Source of the DNA: Agromyces albus | GTDB lineage: Bacteria > Actinomycetota > Actinomycetes > Actinomycetales > Microbacteriaceae | DNA: 64,000 nt | Direction of reading: 5' to 3' | Assembly (NCBI RefSeq): GCF_004134825.1 | Contig: NZ_SDPN01000007.1 | Location: 1-64,000, forward strand | Shown here: one piece after another, positions 42,719 through 52,867 of the stretch | Layout: each line of letters starts with the position of its first letter | Numbering within the stretch: position 1 is the first letter of the stretch | Notes under the pieces: model-generated | Database searches by the model: none | What the model was told of the DNA's origin: nothing | Seen by the model: the letters and a program-made list of their open reading frames with translations, nothing else | Made by a program: the position numbers and the translations under genes

Positions 42719-44107
42719 CTACTGGATGCCGAAGCCGAACGATCGCAAACGTTCGATCGCGTCGGCATCGCTCATCCTGTAGGCGAGGCTGTCGTCGACG
42801 AGGAGGCGGATCTCGTCGAATCGCGAGCCGTCGGCATCTTCGGTGTGGTCGTTGGTGGCGAAGATCTTCGGGTTCGCGGTCGGCGATACACGAGTCGGCT
42901 CGTAGCTGAGCTCCTCGTACATCTTCTCGCCCGGACGAAGTCCGATCACATCGATCGTGAGTGTCGGATCGACGATCTTCACCAGGCTCCTCGCCAGGTC
43001 CATGACGAGCACCGGCTCACCCATGTCCAGCACGACGGTGTCGCCGTTCGCCCCGACCACGGCGGACTGGATGATGAGCTGGGCGGCTTCGTCGATGGTC
43101 ATGAAGAATCGCGTGACATCCGGATGCGTGACCGTCAAGGGCTGGCGCTCGGCGAACTGCCGGCGGAAGATCTGCATGACGGAGCCGTTGCTCTCGATCA
43201 CATTGCCGAAGCGGACAGCATTGAACTGCGTGCCTCCGCCCTGCGAGGCGAGGGCGCTCATGAGCATCTCGCCGAGTCTCTTGGTTGCGCCCATCACGTT
43301 GACGGGGTTGACGGCCTTGTCCGTGGAGACGTAGACGACGTTCTCGACTCCGAATTCGATCGAGGTCTGCATCGTGTTCAGCGTTCCCCAGACGTTGTTG
43401 TTGATGGCTTCGAGCGGATTGGACTGCATCAGAGGAACGTGCTTGTACGCCGCGGCATGGAAGACGACGTTCGGGCGATACTGGGTGAAAATCGCTTCCA
43501 GGCGTTCGCGGCTCTTCACATCCGCAATTGCGAACCTGACATTCGTTCGGGATTCGAGCTCACGACCGAGGAAGAACAGGCCGTTCTCCCATCGATCGAC
43601 GGCGACCACGAGACCGGCGCCGAGAGCGGCGAGCTGCCGCACAAGTTGTGAGCCGATCGACCCGGCAGCGCCTGTGACGAGCACGACCTTGCCCTCGACG
43701 AATGCCCGCGAGGTCATCAGGTCGTGCTTGACCGGTCGGCGCCCGACTAGGTCGAGCACGTCGACGTCGGTGAGATCTTCGATGCGGACGGTCTCTCGAG
43801 CGAGCGTGCCGTACGTCCGTGGCACGATATCGATCTCGACGTCGTCGGCAGTGATGGAGTTGACGAACGAGCGCAAGTCCGCGGCGTCGATCGAGGGGAT
43901 TGCGAACAGGATCACCCTCACGTCGTGGTCGGCCAAGACGCGATTGACCTCGGCCAATGTGCCGAGCACTTCCCGACCCGTTGACACGTCGTCGAGGAAT
44001 CCGACGACCTCTCCGCCGTGGCGGCGGATGTCGTCAGCGAGTGCCCTGCCGGCGGTTCCGTGGCCGACGATGATCGCCCGCCGACCCGGACCCGTGAACT
44101 CAACCAA
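42719..44107 (-). CDS. CapD/FlaA1-type nucleotide-sugar 4,6-dehydratase, without transmembrane region
   Basis: This 462-residue protein of the polysaccharide-biosynthesis dehydratase family acts on UDP-HexNAc in known members. Residues ~10-110 form a first Rossmann-like region (AIIVGHGTAGRALADDI). The second holds VTGAAGSIGSQL (144-155), AAAYKHVPLMQSNP, STDKAVNPVN (261-270) and MGATKR, where Met272 stands in the position of the usual Tyr, with Lys276 kept, as in WbpM-like enzymes. No membrane spans are seen, unlike full-length WbpM/CapD. The start appears to be TTG 44107, six bases after rmlA. It is part of the rmlC, rmlA, capD, epimerase, GT2 operon. Confidence 0.88.
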   Translation of the reverse strand: MVEFTGPGRRAIIVGHGTAGRALADDIRRHGGEVVGFLDDVSTGREVLGTLAEVNRVLADHDVRVILFAIPSIDAADLRSFVNSITADDVEIDIVPRTYGTLARETVRIEDLTDVDVLDLVGRRPVKHDLMTSRAFVEGKVVLVTGAAGSIGSQLVRQLAALGAGLVVAVDRWENGLFFLGRELESRTNVRFAIADVKSRERLEAIFTQYRPNVVFHAAAYKHVPLMQSNPLEAINNNVWGTLNTMQTSIEFGVENVVYVSTDKAVNPVNVMGATKRLGEMLMSALASQGGGTQFNAVRFGNVIESNGSVMQIFRRQFAERQPLTVTHPDVTRFFMTIDEAAQLIIQSAVVGANGDTVVLDMGEPVLVMDLARSLVKIVDPTLTIDVIGLRPGEKMYEELSYEPTRVSPTANPKIFATNDHTEDADGSRFDEIRLLVDDSLAYRMSDADAIERLRSFGFGIQ

Positions 44108-44113
44108 CGCCGA

Positions 44114-44989
44114 CTACTTCCCGTCTTCGACGTTCAGGAGGCTGTCGAGATAGCTGCCGTACCCGCTCTTGCGGAGTGGAGCGGCGAGTGCCGCGAGTTG
44201 TGCGTCGTCGATCCAACCGGCACGCCAGGCGATCTCCTCGATGCATCCGACCTTGAAGCCCTGCCGGTCCTCGATGACCCGAACGTACTCGGACGCCTGC
44301 ATCATCGATTCGAACGTACCTGTGTCGAGCCAGGCGGTGCCCCGGTCGAGTACCTGGACGTGCAGTCGCCCCTGCTCGAGGTAGCGCTCGTTGACGGTGC
44401 TGATCTCGAGTTCGCCGCGTGCGCTGGGCTTGATCGACTTCGCGATCTCGACCACGCCGTTGTCGTAGAAGTAGAGCCCGGGCACTGCGTAATTGCTCTT
44501 CGGCTTCGTGGGCTTCTCCTCGATCGAGATCGCCCGGCGTTCATCGTCGAACTCGACGACGCCGTATGCCGTGGGGTTGCTGACGTGGTAGGCGAAGATC
44601 CGCGCGCCATCGACTTCGGAATTCTCCCGAAGCGACGAACCGAGTCCGGCCCCATGGAAGATGTTGTCGCCGAGCACGAGCGCAACGCTCTCATCGCCGA
44701 TGAACTGCTCGCCGATGATGAACGCTTGGGCGAGCCCTTCCGGAGCTGGCTGCACGGCGTATTCGATCGCGATACCGAGCTCGGAGCCGTCGCCGAAGAG
44801 CGCGCGGAACTGGGCGTTGTATTCAGGAGTGGTGATGATGAGGATCTCGTTGATGCCGGCCATCATCAGCGTCGACAGCGGGTAGTACACCATCGGCTTG
44901 TCGTAGATGGGCATGAGCTGCTTCGAGATGCCCTTCGTGATGGGCCACAACCGCGTGCCGGATCCGCCGGCGAGAATGATTCCGCGCAT
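44114..44989 (-). CDS. rmlA: Glucose-1-phosphate thymidylyltransferase
   Basis: This 291-residue enzyme makes dTDP-glucose from dTTP and Glc-1-P, the first step to dTDP-L-rhamnose. Signature regions are complete: [14 protein letters not shown] (5-18), [37 protein letters not shown] and [10 protein letters not shown], and the length is standard. It follows rmlC by three bases on the same strand. Function is secure. Confidence 0.96.
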   Translation of the reverse strand: MRGIILAGGSGTRLWPITKGISKQLMPIYDKPMVYYPLSTLMMAGINEILIITTPEYNAQFRALFGDGSELGIAIEYAVQPAPEGLAQAFIIGEQFIGDESVALVLGDNIFHGAGLGSSLRENSEVDGARIFAYHVSNPTAYGVVEFDDERRAISIEEKPTKPKSNYAVPGLYFYDNGVVEIAKSIKPSARGELEISTVNERYLEQGRLHVQVLDRGTAWLDTGTFESMMQASEYVRVIEDRQGFKVGCIEEIAWRAGWIDDAQLAALAAPLRKSGYGSYLDSLLNVEDGK

Positions 44990-44992
44990 CGT

Positions 44993-45604
44993 CTATCGCC
45001 CCTCTGTCGCGAGTGAGTCGTAGAACGCACGAGCGGCGTCCCAGGTTGGGAGAAGACCGGACGCCGCTGCATCGGCGAGGCTCGGCGCGTCAGTGTCCTT
45101 GGGCGAGAGGAGCAACTCGCCGGCGCTGTCGGGGAATTCGAGCGCCACGTCGGGATCGAGCGGGTTGATGCCGTGCTCCCGCTCGGCTTGGAACGGTGCG
45201 CTCACCAGGTAGGACACCGTGGCGTCGTCGGTGAGCGCCACGAAACAGTGGCCCAAGCCTTCGGCGATGTAGATGGCCCGGCGGTCGACGTCATCGAGCA
45301 GCACGGAATCCCATTGCCCGAACGTCGGCGAACCGACCCGGATATCGATCACGAAGTCGAGGACTGCACCGCGCGTCGCGGTGACGTACTTCGCCTGACT
45401 GGGCGGGACGTCGGCGAAATGGATGCCCCGGACAACGCCGCGCTTGGAGACCGACGTGTTCGCCTGAGCGATTGAGAGCCGGTGGCCGAGCCGCTCCTCC
45501 AGGTGATCGAATCGATACCACTCGAGGAAGACACCGCGGTCGTCGCCGAACTGCCTCGGGGTGATCTCGTAGCTGTCGGGGATCTTCAGTTCGCGGATTT
45601 GCAC
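44993..45604 (-). CDS. rmlC: dTDP-4-dehydrorhamnose 3,5-epimerase
   Basis: This 203-residue cupin enzyme performs the double epimerisation of dTDP-4-keto-6-deoxyglucose. It has QFGDDRGVFLEWY, NTSVSKRGVVRGIHFA with catalytic His62, and VSYLVS with Tyr132. The substrate-binding loops (PSQAKYVT, GLGHCFVAL) are intact. The GTG at 45604 has TACACT (45612-45617) seven bases upstream, so transcription of the rmlC-led operon probably begins at the start codon. It is divergent from rmlB across 78 bases. Confidence 0.95.
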   Translation of the reverse strand: MQIRELKIPDSYEITPRQFGDDRGVFLEWYRFDHLEERLGHRLSIAQANTSVSKRGVVRGIHFADVPPSQAKYVTATRGAVLDFVIDIRVGSPTFGQWDSVLLDDVDRRAIYIAEGLGHCFVALTDDATVSYLVSAPFQAEREHGINPLDPDVALEFPDSAGELLLSPKDTDAPSLADAAASGLLPTWDAARAFYDSLATEGR

Positions 45605-45611
45605 GGAGAGC

Positions 45612-45617
45612 AGTGTA
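45612..45617 (-). promoter_or_regulatory. Candidate -10 box (TACACT) of the rmlC-rmlA operon
   Basis: TACACT on the minus strand ends 7 bases before the GTG at 45604, giving a leaderless message. It faces away from the rmlB promoter in the same 78-base gap. Confidence 0.55.
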
Positions 45618-45670
45618 CCAACGCGACGGCGGCATGCGCCGAGTGCACAGTTTCCGACAGAACCGGTGGG

Positions 45671-46684
<1,014 letters not shown>

Positions 46685-46691
46685 CGGCGAG

Positions 46692-47543
46692 GTGCGATAT
46701 CTCATCACCGGCGCGAGCGGCATGCTCGGGCGCGATCTCCAGTCGACGCTCGAGGGTCGGGAGGTCACGGCTCTCGGCCGTGCCGATCTCGACGTGACGG
46801 ATGCCGCGGCGGTTCTGGCCGCGGTTCGTGGCCACGATGTCGTCATCAACTGCGCCGCCTATACCAAGGTCGACGACGCCGAGGCCCACGAGGCCGACGC
46901 CTACGCCGTGAACGCCACCGGCGCCGGCAACCTCGCCGAGGCGGCGGCCGCCGTCGGCGCCAAGATCGTGCAGGTCTCGACGGACTACGTGTTCGACGGG
47001 CATGCCACCGCTCCCTACGCCGAGGTCACGCCTCGCGCGCCGATCTCGGCTTATGGCCGCACAAAGGCCGCCGGCGAGGAGCTGGTGCTCGCACGCAACC
47101 CCGATGGCGCATATGTCGTCCGCACCGCGTGGCTGTACGGCGCACACGGACCGAACTTCGCGAAGACCATGCTCGCCATCGCAGCGTCCCGCGACACGTG
47201 GTCAGTGGTCGACGACCAGCTCGGGCAGCCGACGTGGACGGCCGATCTCGCCGCGCAGATCGTCGCGCTGCTCGATGCCGGCGCCCCTGCCGGCATCTAC
47301 CACGGCACGAACTCCGGGGCCGCGACCTGGTTCGAGTTCGCACGGGCCGTGCTCGACGAGTCGGGTCTCGACCCCGAGCGGATCACTCCGACCGACAGCT
47401 CCGCGTTCGTCCGTCCGGCGCCGCGCCCGTCGTACTCGGTGCTCGGCCACGATGCCTGGGCGGCGGCAGGCCTGTCCGAGATGCGACCGTGGCGCGAGGC
47501 TCTCGCCGACGCGGTCCGGCACCGAGCGCTCACCGCCGCGTGA
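46692..47543 (+). CDS. rmlD: dTDP-4-dehydrorhamnose reductase
   Basis: This 283-residue SDR completes dTDP-L-rhamnose. It has LITGASGMLGRDL (4-16), INCAAYTKVDDAE, VQVSTDYVFDG (93-103) and ISAYGRTKAAGE with Tyr121 and Lys125; VVRTAWLYGAHGPNF is the RmlD-specific stretch. GTG 46692 begins seven bases after the rmlB stop. It is not fused to RmlC, as happens in some actinobacteria. A hairpin follows at 47549, between it and the convergent glycosyltransferase. Confidence 0.95.
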   Translation: MRYLITGASGMLGRDLQSTLEGREVTALGRADLDVTDAAAVLAAVRGHDVVINCAAYTKVDDAEAHEADAYAVNATGAGNLAEAAAAVGAKIVQVSTDYVFDGHATAPYAEVTPRAPISAYGRTKAAGEELVLARNPDGAYVVRTAWLYGAHGPNFAKTMLAIAASRDTWSVVDDQLGQPTWTADLAAQIVALLDAGAPAGIYHGTNSGAATWFEFARAVLDESGLDPERITPTDSSAFVRPAPRPSYSVLGHDAWAAAGLSEMRPWREALADAVRHRALTAA

Positions 47544-47548
47544 CCCAC

Positions 47549-47573
47549 GCCGCGACGTGGCATCCGTCGCGGC
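47549..47573. terminator. Hairpin between convergent rmlD and a glycosyltransferase gene
   Basis: GCCGCGAC - nine-base loop - GTCGCGGC is a perfect 8-base-pair stem lying within the 40-base gap between the two stop codons, so it can serve both strands. Confidence 0.65.
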
Positions 47574-47583
47574 CTCCGCTCGA

Positions 47584-49260
47584 TCAGCGGCTGTGCTCCT
47601 GCTCTCGCGAGTACCGATCGCGCTCGATGCGCGTGCCCCATCGCGCTTGCAGGTCGTCGAGTTCGCTTTCGAGCACTCGAGCATCGCGGGTCTTGGATTC
47701 GAAGTGGTAGAAGGCCGTGTCGCCCGCGCACAGGATCGTGTATCCGCGCATCCGCACCTTCATGCTCAGGTCGACGTCGTTGTAGTTGCCGGGGAACGCG
47801 AGCGAGAAGCCGCCGACCTCCCGGAAGAGCTCACGGGAGATGATCGCGCACGCCGCAGTCACACCTGAGACTTCGCGTGTGATAGCGAGGGTCTCGATGG
47901 GGGCGCGCGCACCCGGCGTGATTCCGAATCCGACGTGGCCGGCGCCACCGCCGTGGTACAGGTGACCGAGATGCTGGATGGAGCCGTCTTCGAAATAGAG
48001 GAGCGCGCCGACGAGTCCCACACCCGGCTGTTGCACGATCGACAGCATCCGCTCGATCGAAGCGGGCTCGATGAGCTCGATGTCGTCGTTCAGCAACAGC
48101 AGGTACTCGCCGCTCGCTGCCGCAGCTCCCCGGTTCATCTTGGCGCTGAAGTCGAATGCGCTGCTCCAGCGGACGAGCTTCAGCCGGTCTCCGGCGACCG
48201 CGTCCAGTTCGTCGACCACGCGTTGGGGCGTCGCATCGTCGGCGACGACGACGATCTCGAGATCGTGGGTCGTGCCCCGTTCCAGCAGTCCGCGGACCGC
48301 GTCGACCACGAAGGTCCGGTCGGATCCGGCGATGGATCCTGAGCCGCCACGCGTCGGGATGACGACCGAGATCGTCGACGGATGCAGCCGCTCGTACGAG
48401 ACCCGACGGCGGCCGAACCGCGTCGCCTCCACGCGAGCCGCCACCCCGTCGTCGGCGAGCGCCCGGCGCACGACCGCGACCGCCCGTTCGGCGGGCTCGC
48501 CCTCCCGCGTGTCGACGGCAGGTCCCCAGCCGAGCACGGTCCGCAGGCGGCGGGCCTCTCGCTCGGGAGTGCGGAGCGCGAAGTCCAGGATCTGAGCTCC
48601 GTCTGCACTCGCCGAGAAGCCTCCCCGTTCCCTGAGCGCGCGCACCGACACTGCGACGACCGGACCGAGGTAGTCCTCGGAACGCAGCCGGAAGGGAGAG
48701 AACGCCGGGGCCTTGACGCGCAGGCCGGAGGGGGCCCGACTGTCTCCGTATATCAGCTGGACCGACGTCTCACCATCGAGGGCGTCGTCGAGTGCGGCGG
48801 CCCCCGCCGTGGAGAGCACTCCACCGAAGCGGAGGAAGACGAGATACGGGGTCGTCGCGCGGGCGAGCAGTGCGTTGCCGGAGCTGGCATCTGCCGGCTC
48901 GGGGACGACCTCGTAGAGGCGCCGGTTCGAGCCCGGTCGACCGAGAACGACATGCTCGAGGCGAGACCGCAGACGAATGGCTTCGCGGCCGCCGCGACGC
49001 TCCAGGCGCCGCAGGAATCGTCCGGGCCTGGAGGCGATGAGGCGATGCGACGCGGCGCGCGCGAGCGATCGCGCCCGAGATGGCACGGCTCGGGCCGTCG
49101 AACGACCGAACCGCTCGGCCGCCTCAGCGCCCATGCGTGCATCGTCACGGCGGAACGCTTCCTCACTCGCGCGCTCCTCGGGCGACAGGACGTACTCGCG
49201 CCGCGATGACCATGCTGGGCCGTCTGCAGTTTCCACGGCGTACGTCCTCTCGTTCGGCAA
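47584..49260 (-). CDS. Family 2 glycosyltransferase with long N-terminal extension
   Basis: This 558-residue protein has a GT2 domain only in its second half: STISVVIPTRGGSGSI near residue 300, a VVADDATPQRVVDEL segment, FSAKMNRGAAAASGEYLLLLNDDIELIEP (NDD donor motif), GVTAACAIISRELFREVGGFS and NYNDVDLSMKVRMRGY. The ~290 residues before it have no motif I recognise beyond a weak GT-like pattern. This layout resembles the GT2 half of the fused enzyme at 31232-34153. TTG start at 49260; TAGAGT at 49270-49275 on the minus strand is nine bases upstream. Rhamnose transfer is plausible but unproven. Confidence 0.83.
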   Translation of the reverse strand: MPNERTYAVETADGPAWSSRREYVLSPEERASEEAFRRDDARMGAEAAERFGRSTARAVPSRARSLARAASHRLIASRPGRFLRRLERRGGREAIRLRSRLEHVVLGRPGSNRRLYEVVPEPADASSGNALLARATTPYLVFLRFGGVLSTAGAAALDDALDGETSVQLIYGDSRAPSGLRVKAPAFSPFRLRSEDYLGPVVAVSVRALRERGGFSASADGAQILDFALRTPEREARRLRTVLGWGPAVDTREGEPAERAVAVVRRALADDGVAARVEATRFGRRRVSYERLHPSTISVVIPTRGGSGSIAGSDRTFVVDAVRGLLERGTTHDLEIVVVADDATPQRVVDELDAVAGDRLKLVRWSSAFDFSAKMNRGAAAASGEYLLLLNDDIELIEPASIERMLSIVQQPGVGLVGALLYFEDGSIQHLGHLYHGGGAGHVGFGITPGARAPIETLAITREVSGVTAACAIISRELFREVGGFSLAFPGNYNDVDLSMKVRMRGYTILCAGDTAFYHFESKTRDARVLESELDDLQARWGTRIERDRYSREQEHSR

Positions 49261-49268
49261 CAGTGAAC

Positions 49269-49275
49269 TACTCTA
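49269..49275. promoter_or_regulatory. Overlapping face-to-face -10 boxes of two divergent glycosyltransferase genes
   Basis: The seven bases TACTCTA give TACTCT (49269-49274) on the plus strand and TAGAGT (49275-49270) on the minus strand, each a TAnnnT hexamer. The minus box is nine bases before the TTG at 49260; the plus box is 45 bases before the GTG at 49320. Both cannot be opened by polymerase at once. Confidence 0.45.
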
Positions 49276-49285
49276 ATGTGCGCAG

Positions 49286-49304
49286 GAGGCCGCACAGCGG
49301 CCTC
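49286..49304 (+). promoter_or_regulatory. Leader hairpin just before a ribosome binding site
   Basis: GAGGCCGC-ACA-GCGGCCTC is a perfect 8-base-pair hairpin in the leader of the next gene. It covers part of an upstream AGGAGG and ends five bases before the AAGGA (49309-49313) that precedes the GTG at 49320, so it may influence translation. Confidence 0.45.
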
Positions 49305-49319
49305 GCGGAAGGACCCCCA

Positions 49320-50228
49320 GTGCCACGTGTGATCGCCGTCGTGCCCACCTATCGACCCGATGATGAAGCCGTCGGGCACCTCCGGCAGATCGCCCGGCAG
49401 GTCGCGGCGGTCGTCGTCGTCGATGACGGCAGCGGCGCCGCGGCGACGTCGATCCTCGACGCGGTGGAAGCGGAGGTCACTCGCGTCATCCGCCTCACCG
49501 CCAATTCCGGCATCGCCGCGGCTCTGAACGCTGGCGTCCGTTGGGCACTCGACAACGATGCGGACTACGTCCTCACGGTCGACCAGGACACGAACCTCCC
49601 CGAGGGATACGTCGAAGCGGCACTCGCGGTGTTCGACGCCGCGAATCCCGTCACCCGCCTCGGCATCGTCTGCGTCGATGCGGTGAACGGTGCGCCGGCC
49701 CTGCCGACCTGGAGTTCGCCAGAGGGTCTGGGGCTCGTGCCGGAGGCGATCCAGACGGGGTTCGTCATCAGCCGCGAGTGCCTCGAGACGGCCGGGCTGT
49801 TCGATGAGGGGCTCGTGATCGACACCGTCGACACCGAGTACTGCCTGCGCGTGCGCGACCGCGGATTCCGTATCGCCGTCGCGAAGGGCACGAACATCGG
49901 CCATTCGATCGGACGGCGAGCCGAGCTCCGCCCGTTCGGCGTGGCAGTGCGGCATGCGAACGGCCGCATCGCGACCTACCAGTACCACTCGCCCTTCCGT
50001 CGCTACTACATCGCGCGGAACAACATCGACCTCATGCTGCGCAATGTCCGAAAGCGGCCGAGGTGGGTGCTGACGGTGCTGAAACGTGAGATGGGCGGCA
50101 TGATCGTCTCGATGGTGAGCGGGCCGCAGCGGATCGCACAGGTCCTCGCGATCACGACGGGCACGTTGCACGGGCTCATCCGTCGCCGCGGCATGATCCC
50201 TCCGTGGCTGAGGCGCTTGGTCACCTGA
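49320..50228 (+). CDS. Family 2 glycosyltransferase, rhamnosyltransferase-like
   Basis: This 302-residue GT2 begins RVIAVVPTYRPDDEAVGHLRQ. It has VVVDDGSGAAATSIL, LTANSGIAAALNAGVRWAL and the donor motif LTVDQDTNLPEGYVE (DQD). FVISRECLETAGLFDEGLVIDTVDTEYCLRVRDRGFRI provides the catalytic region, and RRYYIARNNIDL is typical of the RfbF-like rhamnosyltransferase group. GTG at 49320 with AAGGA six bases before. Followed 72 bases later by a GT4 gene with its own Shine-Dalgarno. Rhamnose as donor is inferred from motif style and the neighbouring rml genes. Confidence 0.86.
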   Translation: MPRVIAVVPTYRPDDEAVGHLRQIARQVAAVVVVDDGSGAAATSILDAVEAEVTRVIRLTANSGIAAALNAGVRWALDNDADYVLTVDQDTNLPEGYVEAALAVFDAANPVTRLGIVCVDAVNGAPALPTWSSPEGLGLVPEAIQTGFVISRECLETAGLFDEGLVIDTVDTEYCLRVRDRGFRIAVAKGTNIGHSIGRRAELRPFGVAVRHANGRIATYQYHSPFRRYYIARNNIDLMLRNVRKRPRWVLTVLKREMGGMIVSMVSGPQRIAQVLAITTGTLHGLIRRRGMIPPWLRRLVT

Positions 50229-50300
50229 GCGGGTGATCGAGCGACGGGGGTTATCGTGTTCACCGGGGATGCGCCGCAGGTGCGCGGGAAAGGAAGCAAT

Positions 50301-51437
50301 GTGACCACCACCCTCCGCGTCATCCTCGACCAGATCGTCGCCCCGGTCCCCGGCGCCCTCGGGCGGTACACGCTCGACCTGGGCCGCGCGCTCGTCGAGG
50401 CATCACCCCGGAACTGCGCCGTCGAGGGGATCGTCTCGTCATCGCTGCCCGACGACTACGACCGCGTGCTGCGCGAGGTACCCGGCCTCGCCGGCCTCTA
50501 CAAGACGACCCTCGCGCGACGTGAGCTCGCCGCGGCGTGGCAGCTCGGGATCACGACGTCGCCCGGCGGCGGCATGATCCATGGCATGAGCCTCTTCGCC
50601 CCCCTGCGCAAGCACGATCGCACCGACGGCAACCAAGTGGTCGTCACCGTGCACGACGTGCTCGCCTGGACGAACCCCGAAGCGCTGAGCGCGGCATCGG
50701 TCGCCTGGCAGAAGGGCACGCTGAAGCGCGCGCACAAGCATGCCGACGCGATCGTCGTGCCGACACACGCCCTCGCCGAGCGACTCGGCATGATCGCCGA
50801 CTTCGGAGATCGTGTGCGGGTCATCGGCACGGCGCCGCGCTCGGGCCTCACGATCGGACCCGACGCCGACGAGCGAGCGGCACGCCTCGGGCTGCCGCGC
50901 GAGTACCTCGCCGTGCCGGGTACCCTCGAGCCCCGCAAGGGCGTCGTCGACGTGCTCGCCGCGCTCGGGCGCTCCGGCGTGCCGGAAGTGCCGGTGGTGG
51001 TCATCGGCCCCGAGAGCTGGGGCGACCAGCACCTGGCGACCGTCGCCGAGGAGTACGGCGTCGATCCCGCCCGCATCCACCACCTCGACGAACTCGATCC
51101 GGCCGACCTCGCCGTCGTGATCGGCCGGTCGCTCGCGTTCGTCGACCCGAGCCACGACGCGGGCTCCGGCACCTCGCTCATCGAGGCGTTCAGCCTCGGC
51201 GTTCCGGTCATCCACTCGGATGCCCCGGCGTTCCTCGAGGTCTCCGCCGGCGCCGGCCTCGCCGTGCCGGTGGGGGTCGGCGACGGCTACATCGACCGGC
51301 TCGCCGCCGCGATCACCTCGGTCATCGGCGACCGATCGTTCGCCGACCGGATGGCGCTCACGGGCAGCGATCGCAGCCGCGCCTTCAGCTGGCGGGACTC
51401 CGCCGAACGCGTCTGGCAGTTGCACGCCGACCTCTGA
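50301..51437 (+). CDS. Family 4 (GT-B) glycosyltransferase
   Basis: This 378-residue GT4 begins RVILDQIVAPVPGALGRYTLDLGRAL. It has VVTVHDVLAWTNPEAL and ADAIVVPTHALAERLG in the first half, YLAVPGTLEPRKGVVDVL at the hinge, then VDPSHDAGSGTSLIEAFSLGVPVIHSD as the donor-binding region (GTSL...E in place of the common EGFGL...E). The layout is like PimB/WbaZ-type mannosyltransferases. GTG 50301 chosen because AAGGA is six bases upstream; an ATG-like longer frame lacks that signal. It is the last polysaccharide gene before the conserved LCP-pur block and converges on it. Confidence 0.85.
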   Translation: MTTTLRVILDQIVAPVPGALGRYTLDLGRALVEASPRNCAVEGIVSSSLPDDYDRVLREVPGLAGLYKTTLARRELAAAWQLGITTSPGGGMIHGMSLFAPLRKHDRTDGNQVVVTVHDVLAWTNPEALSAASVAWQKGTLKRAHKHADAIVVPTHALAERLGMIADFGDRVRVIGTAPRSGLTIGPDADERAARLGLPREYLAVPGTLEPRKGVVDVLAALGRSGVPEVPVVVIGPESWGDQHLATVAEEYGVDPARIHHLDELDPADLAVVIGRSLAFVDPSHDAGSGTSLIEAFSLGVPVIHSDAPAFLEVSAGAGLAVPVGVGDGYIDRLAAAITSVIGDRSFADRMALTGSDRSRAFSWRDSAERVWQLHADL

Positions 51438-51502
51438 ACCGGCAGCGCACGCCGACCGGCAGGCGCCGCGCGGGCGACTTCCGACCGGTGCGAGAGCGTC
51501 GA

Positions 51503-52867
51503 CTACCCCTCGGCCGGTTCCTCCGTCGGCGGGAAGACCGCCTGCTGCACGAGCTGGCGGGCGTAGTCGTAGTCGGGATCCTCCGGGTCGATCCCGTTGT
51601 CGGGCACGAGCTCGACGTCGGTGATCGGCAGCGCCTTCGTCTTCGACGCGAGGTCGACGAAGTAGCCGAGCATCGATTGCGGGATGTCGGTCTTGACGAC
51701 CTGCGACCCGGCAGCGGCGATCTCCTGGAACTTCGAGAGTACGTTCGCGGGGTTGAACTGCTCGAGCACCGCCTCCTGGATCTGGCGCTGCCGCGCCATC
51801 CGGTCGTAGTCGCTCGTGCCGTGGCGCGAGCGCGCGTACCAGAGCGCGTGGTAGCCGTCGAGGTGCTGCTCGCCGGCCGGGATCCACTCGGCGACGGTCG
51901 TGAACGTCTCGTCGGCGTGGATCGGCACATCCTCGGGCACCGTCACGGTGACCCCGCCGAGTGCGTCGATGAGCTCGAGGAAGCCCTGCATGTCGATGAG
52001 CACGTAGTACTGGATCTGGAGGCCGGTGATCGCCTCGGCGGCGTCGCGCATCGCCTCGATGCCGGGCTCGCTGCCTTCGTTGACGGCGTTCGGGTACATC
52101 TCGGGGCTCATGAGCTCGACCTCGGTGTAGATCGAGTTCAGCATGCAGACGTCGACCTCGCAGCCGTCGATCGAGCCGTAGCCCTCGGGGTACACGGCGG
52201 CGAGCGGCGAGTCCTCGTTGAAGGGCACGTCCTCCATGTTGCGCGGCAGGCCGATCGTGACCGCCTGCCCCGTCTCGGCATCGACGCTCACGACCGTGAT
52301 GCTGTCGGGCCGCAAGCCGTCGCGATCGGGACCTGCATCACCGCCGAGGAGGAGGAAGTTGTACTTGCCGTCGATCGGCGGCTCGGTCGGGCCGGCCACG
52401 AAGACCGAGGACAGGAACCCGCTCGCGGTGGTGGCGACGTAGGCGCCGTACGCTGCCGTGCCGGAGAGGCCGATCATGACGAGCGTCGTGAATCCGGCGA
52501 GCCAGGCACGAGCGGAGGGCGCGGTCTTCACGAGGCGCACGAGGCGCAGCGTGTCGAGGGTCAGGATGACCCACAGCACCGCGTAGAACGCCAGCACGAG
52601 CGCGACCACCCACAACGTGATGGTCGTCGAGAACACGGTGTAGAGCACCGCCGGCCAGAGGAACCACACCACGAGTGCCGCGATTGCGATCAGCCAGAGC
52701 GTGATGGTGGCGCCGAGCCCGAACCGGCCGAGCTTGCGGTCGCCTGCGAGCACCTGCGACGAGCCCGGGATGAGGAAGTTGAGCACGACGAGCCACCACG
52801 CGCGCCGGGTCATGACCGTGCGCGACGCGAGGTCGGGGAAGCGAATCGGGCTTGCTGCGAGACTCAT
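51503..52867 (-). CDS. LytR-CpsA-Psr (LCP) family cell-wall glycopolymer transferase
   Basis: This 454-residue protein has an unusual N-terminal part with four hydrophobic spans (~25-160) instead of the common single anchor, then the extracellular LCP domain. The latter shows [28 protein letters not shown] (start), [30 protein letters not shown] and [27 protein letters not shown] with the Arg residues that bind prenyl pyrophosphate. LCP enzymes attach secondary polymers from a prenyl-PP carrier to peptidoglycan, so this is the likely final step for one of the glycans made upstream. Its start overlaps the purE stop (ATGA), an odd partner but the same neighbours occur in mycobacteria. Confidence 0.92.
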   Translation of the reverse strand: MSLAASPIRFPDLASRTVMTRRAWWLVVLNFLIPGSSQVLAGDRKLGRFGLGATITLWLIAIAALVVWFLWPAVLYTVFSTTITLWVVALVLAFYAVLWVILTLDTLRLVRLVKTAPSARAWLAGFTTLVMIGLSGTAAYGAYVATTASGFLSSVFVAGPTEPPIDGKYNFLLLGGDAGPDRDGLRPDSITVVSVDAETGQAVTIGLPRNMEDVPFNEDSPLAAVYPEGYGSIDGCEVDVCMLNSIYTEVELMSPEMYPNAVNEGSEPGIEAMRDAAEAITGLQIQYYVLIDMQGFLELIDALGGVTVTVPEDVPIHADETFTTVAEWIPAGEQHLDGYHALWYARSRHGTSDYDRMARQRQIQEAVLEQFNPANVLSKFQEIAAAGSQVVKTDIPQSMLGYFVDLASKTKALPITDVELVPDNGIDPEDPDYDYARQLVQQAVFPPTEEPAEG

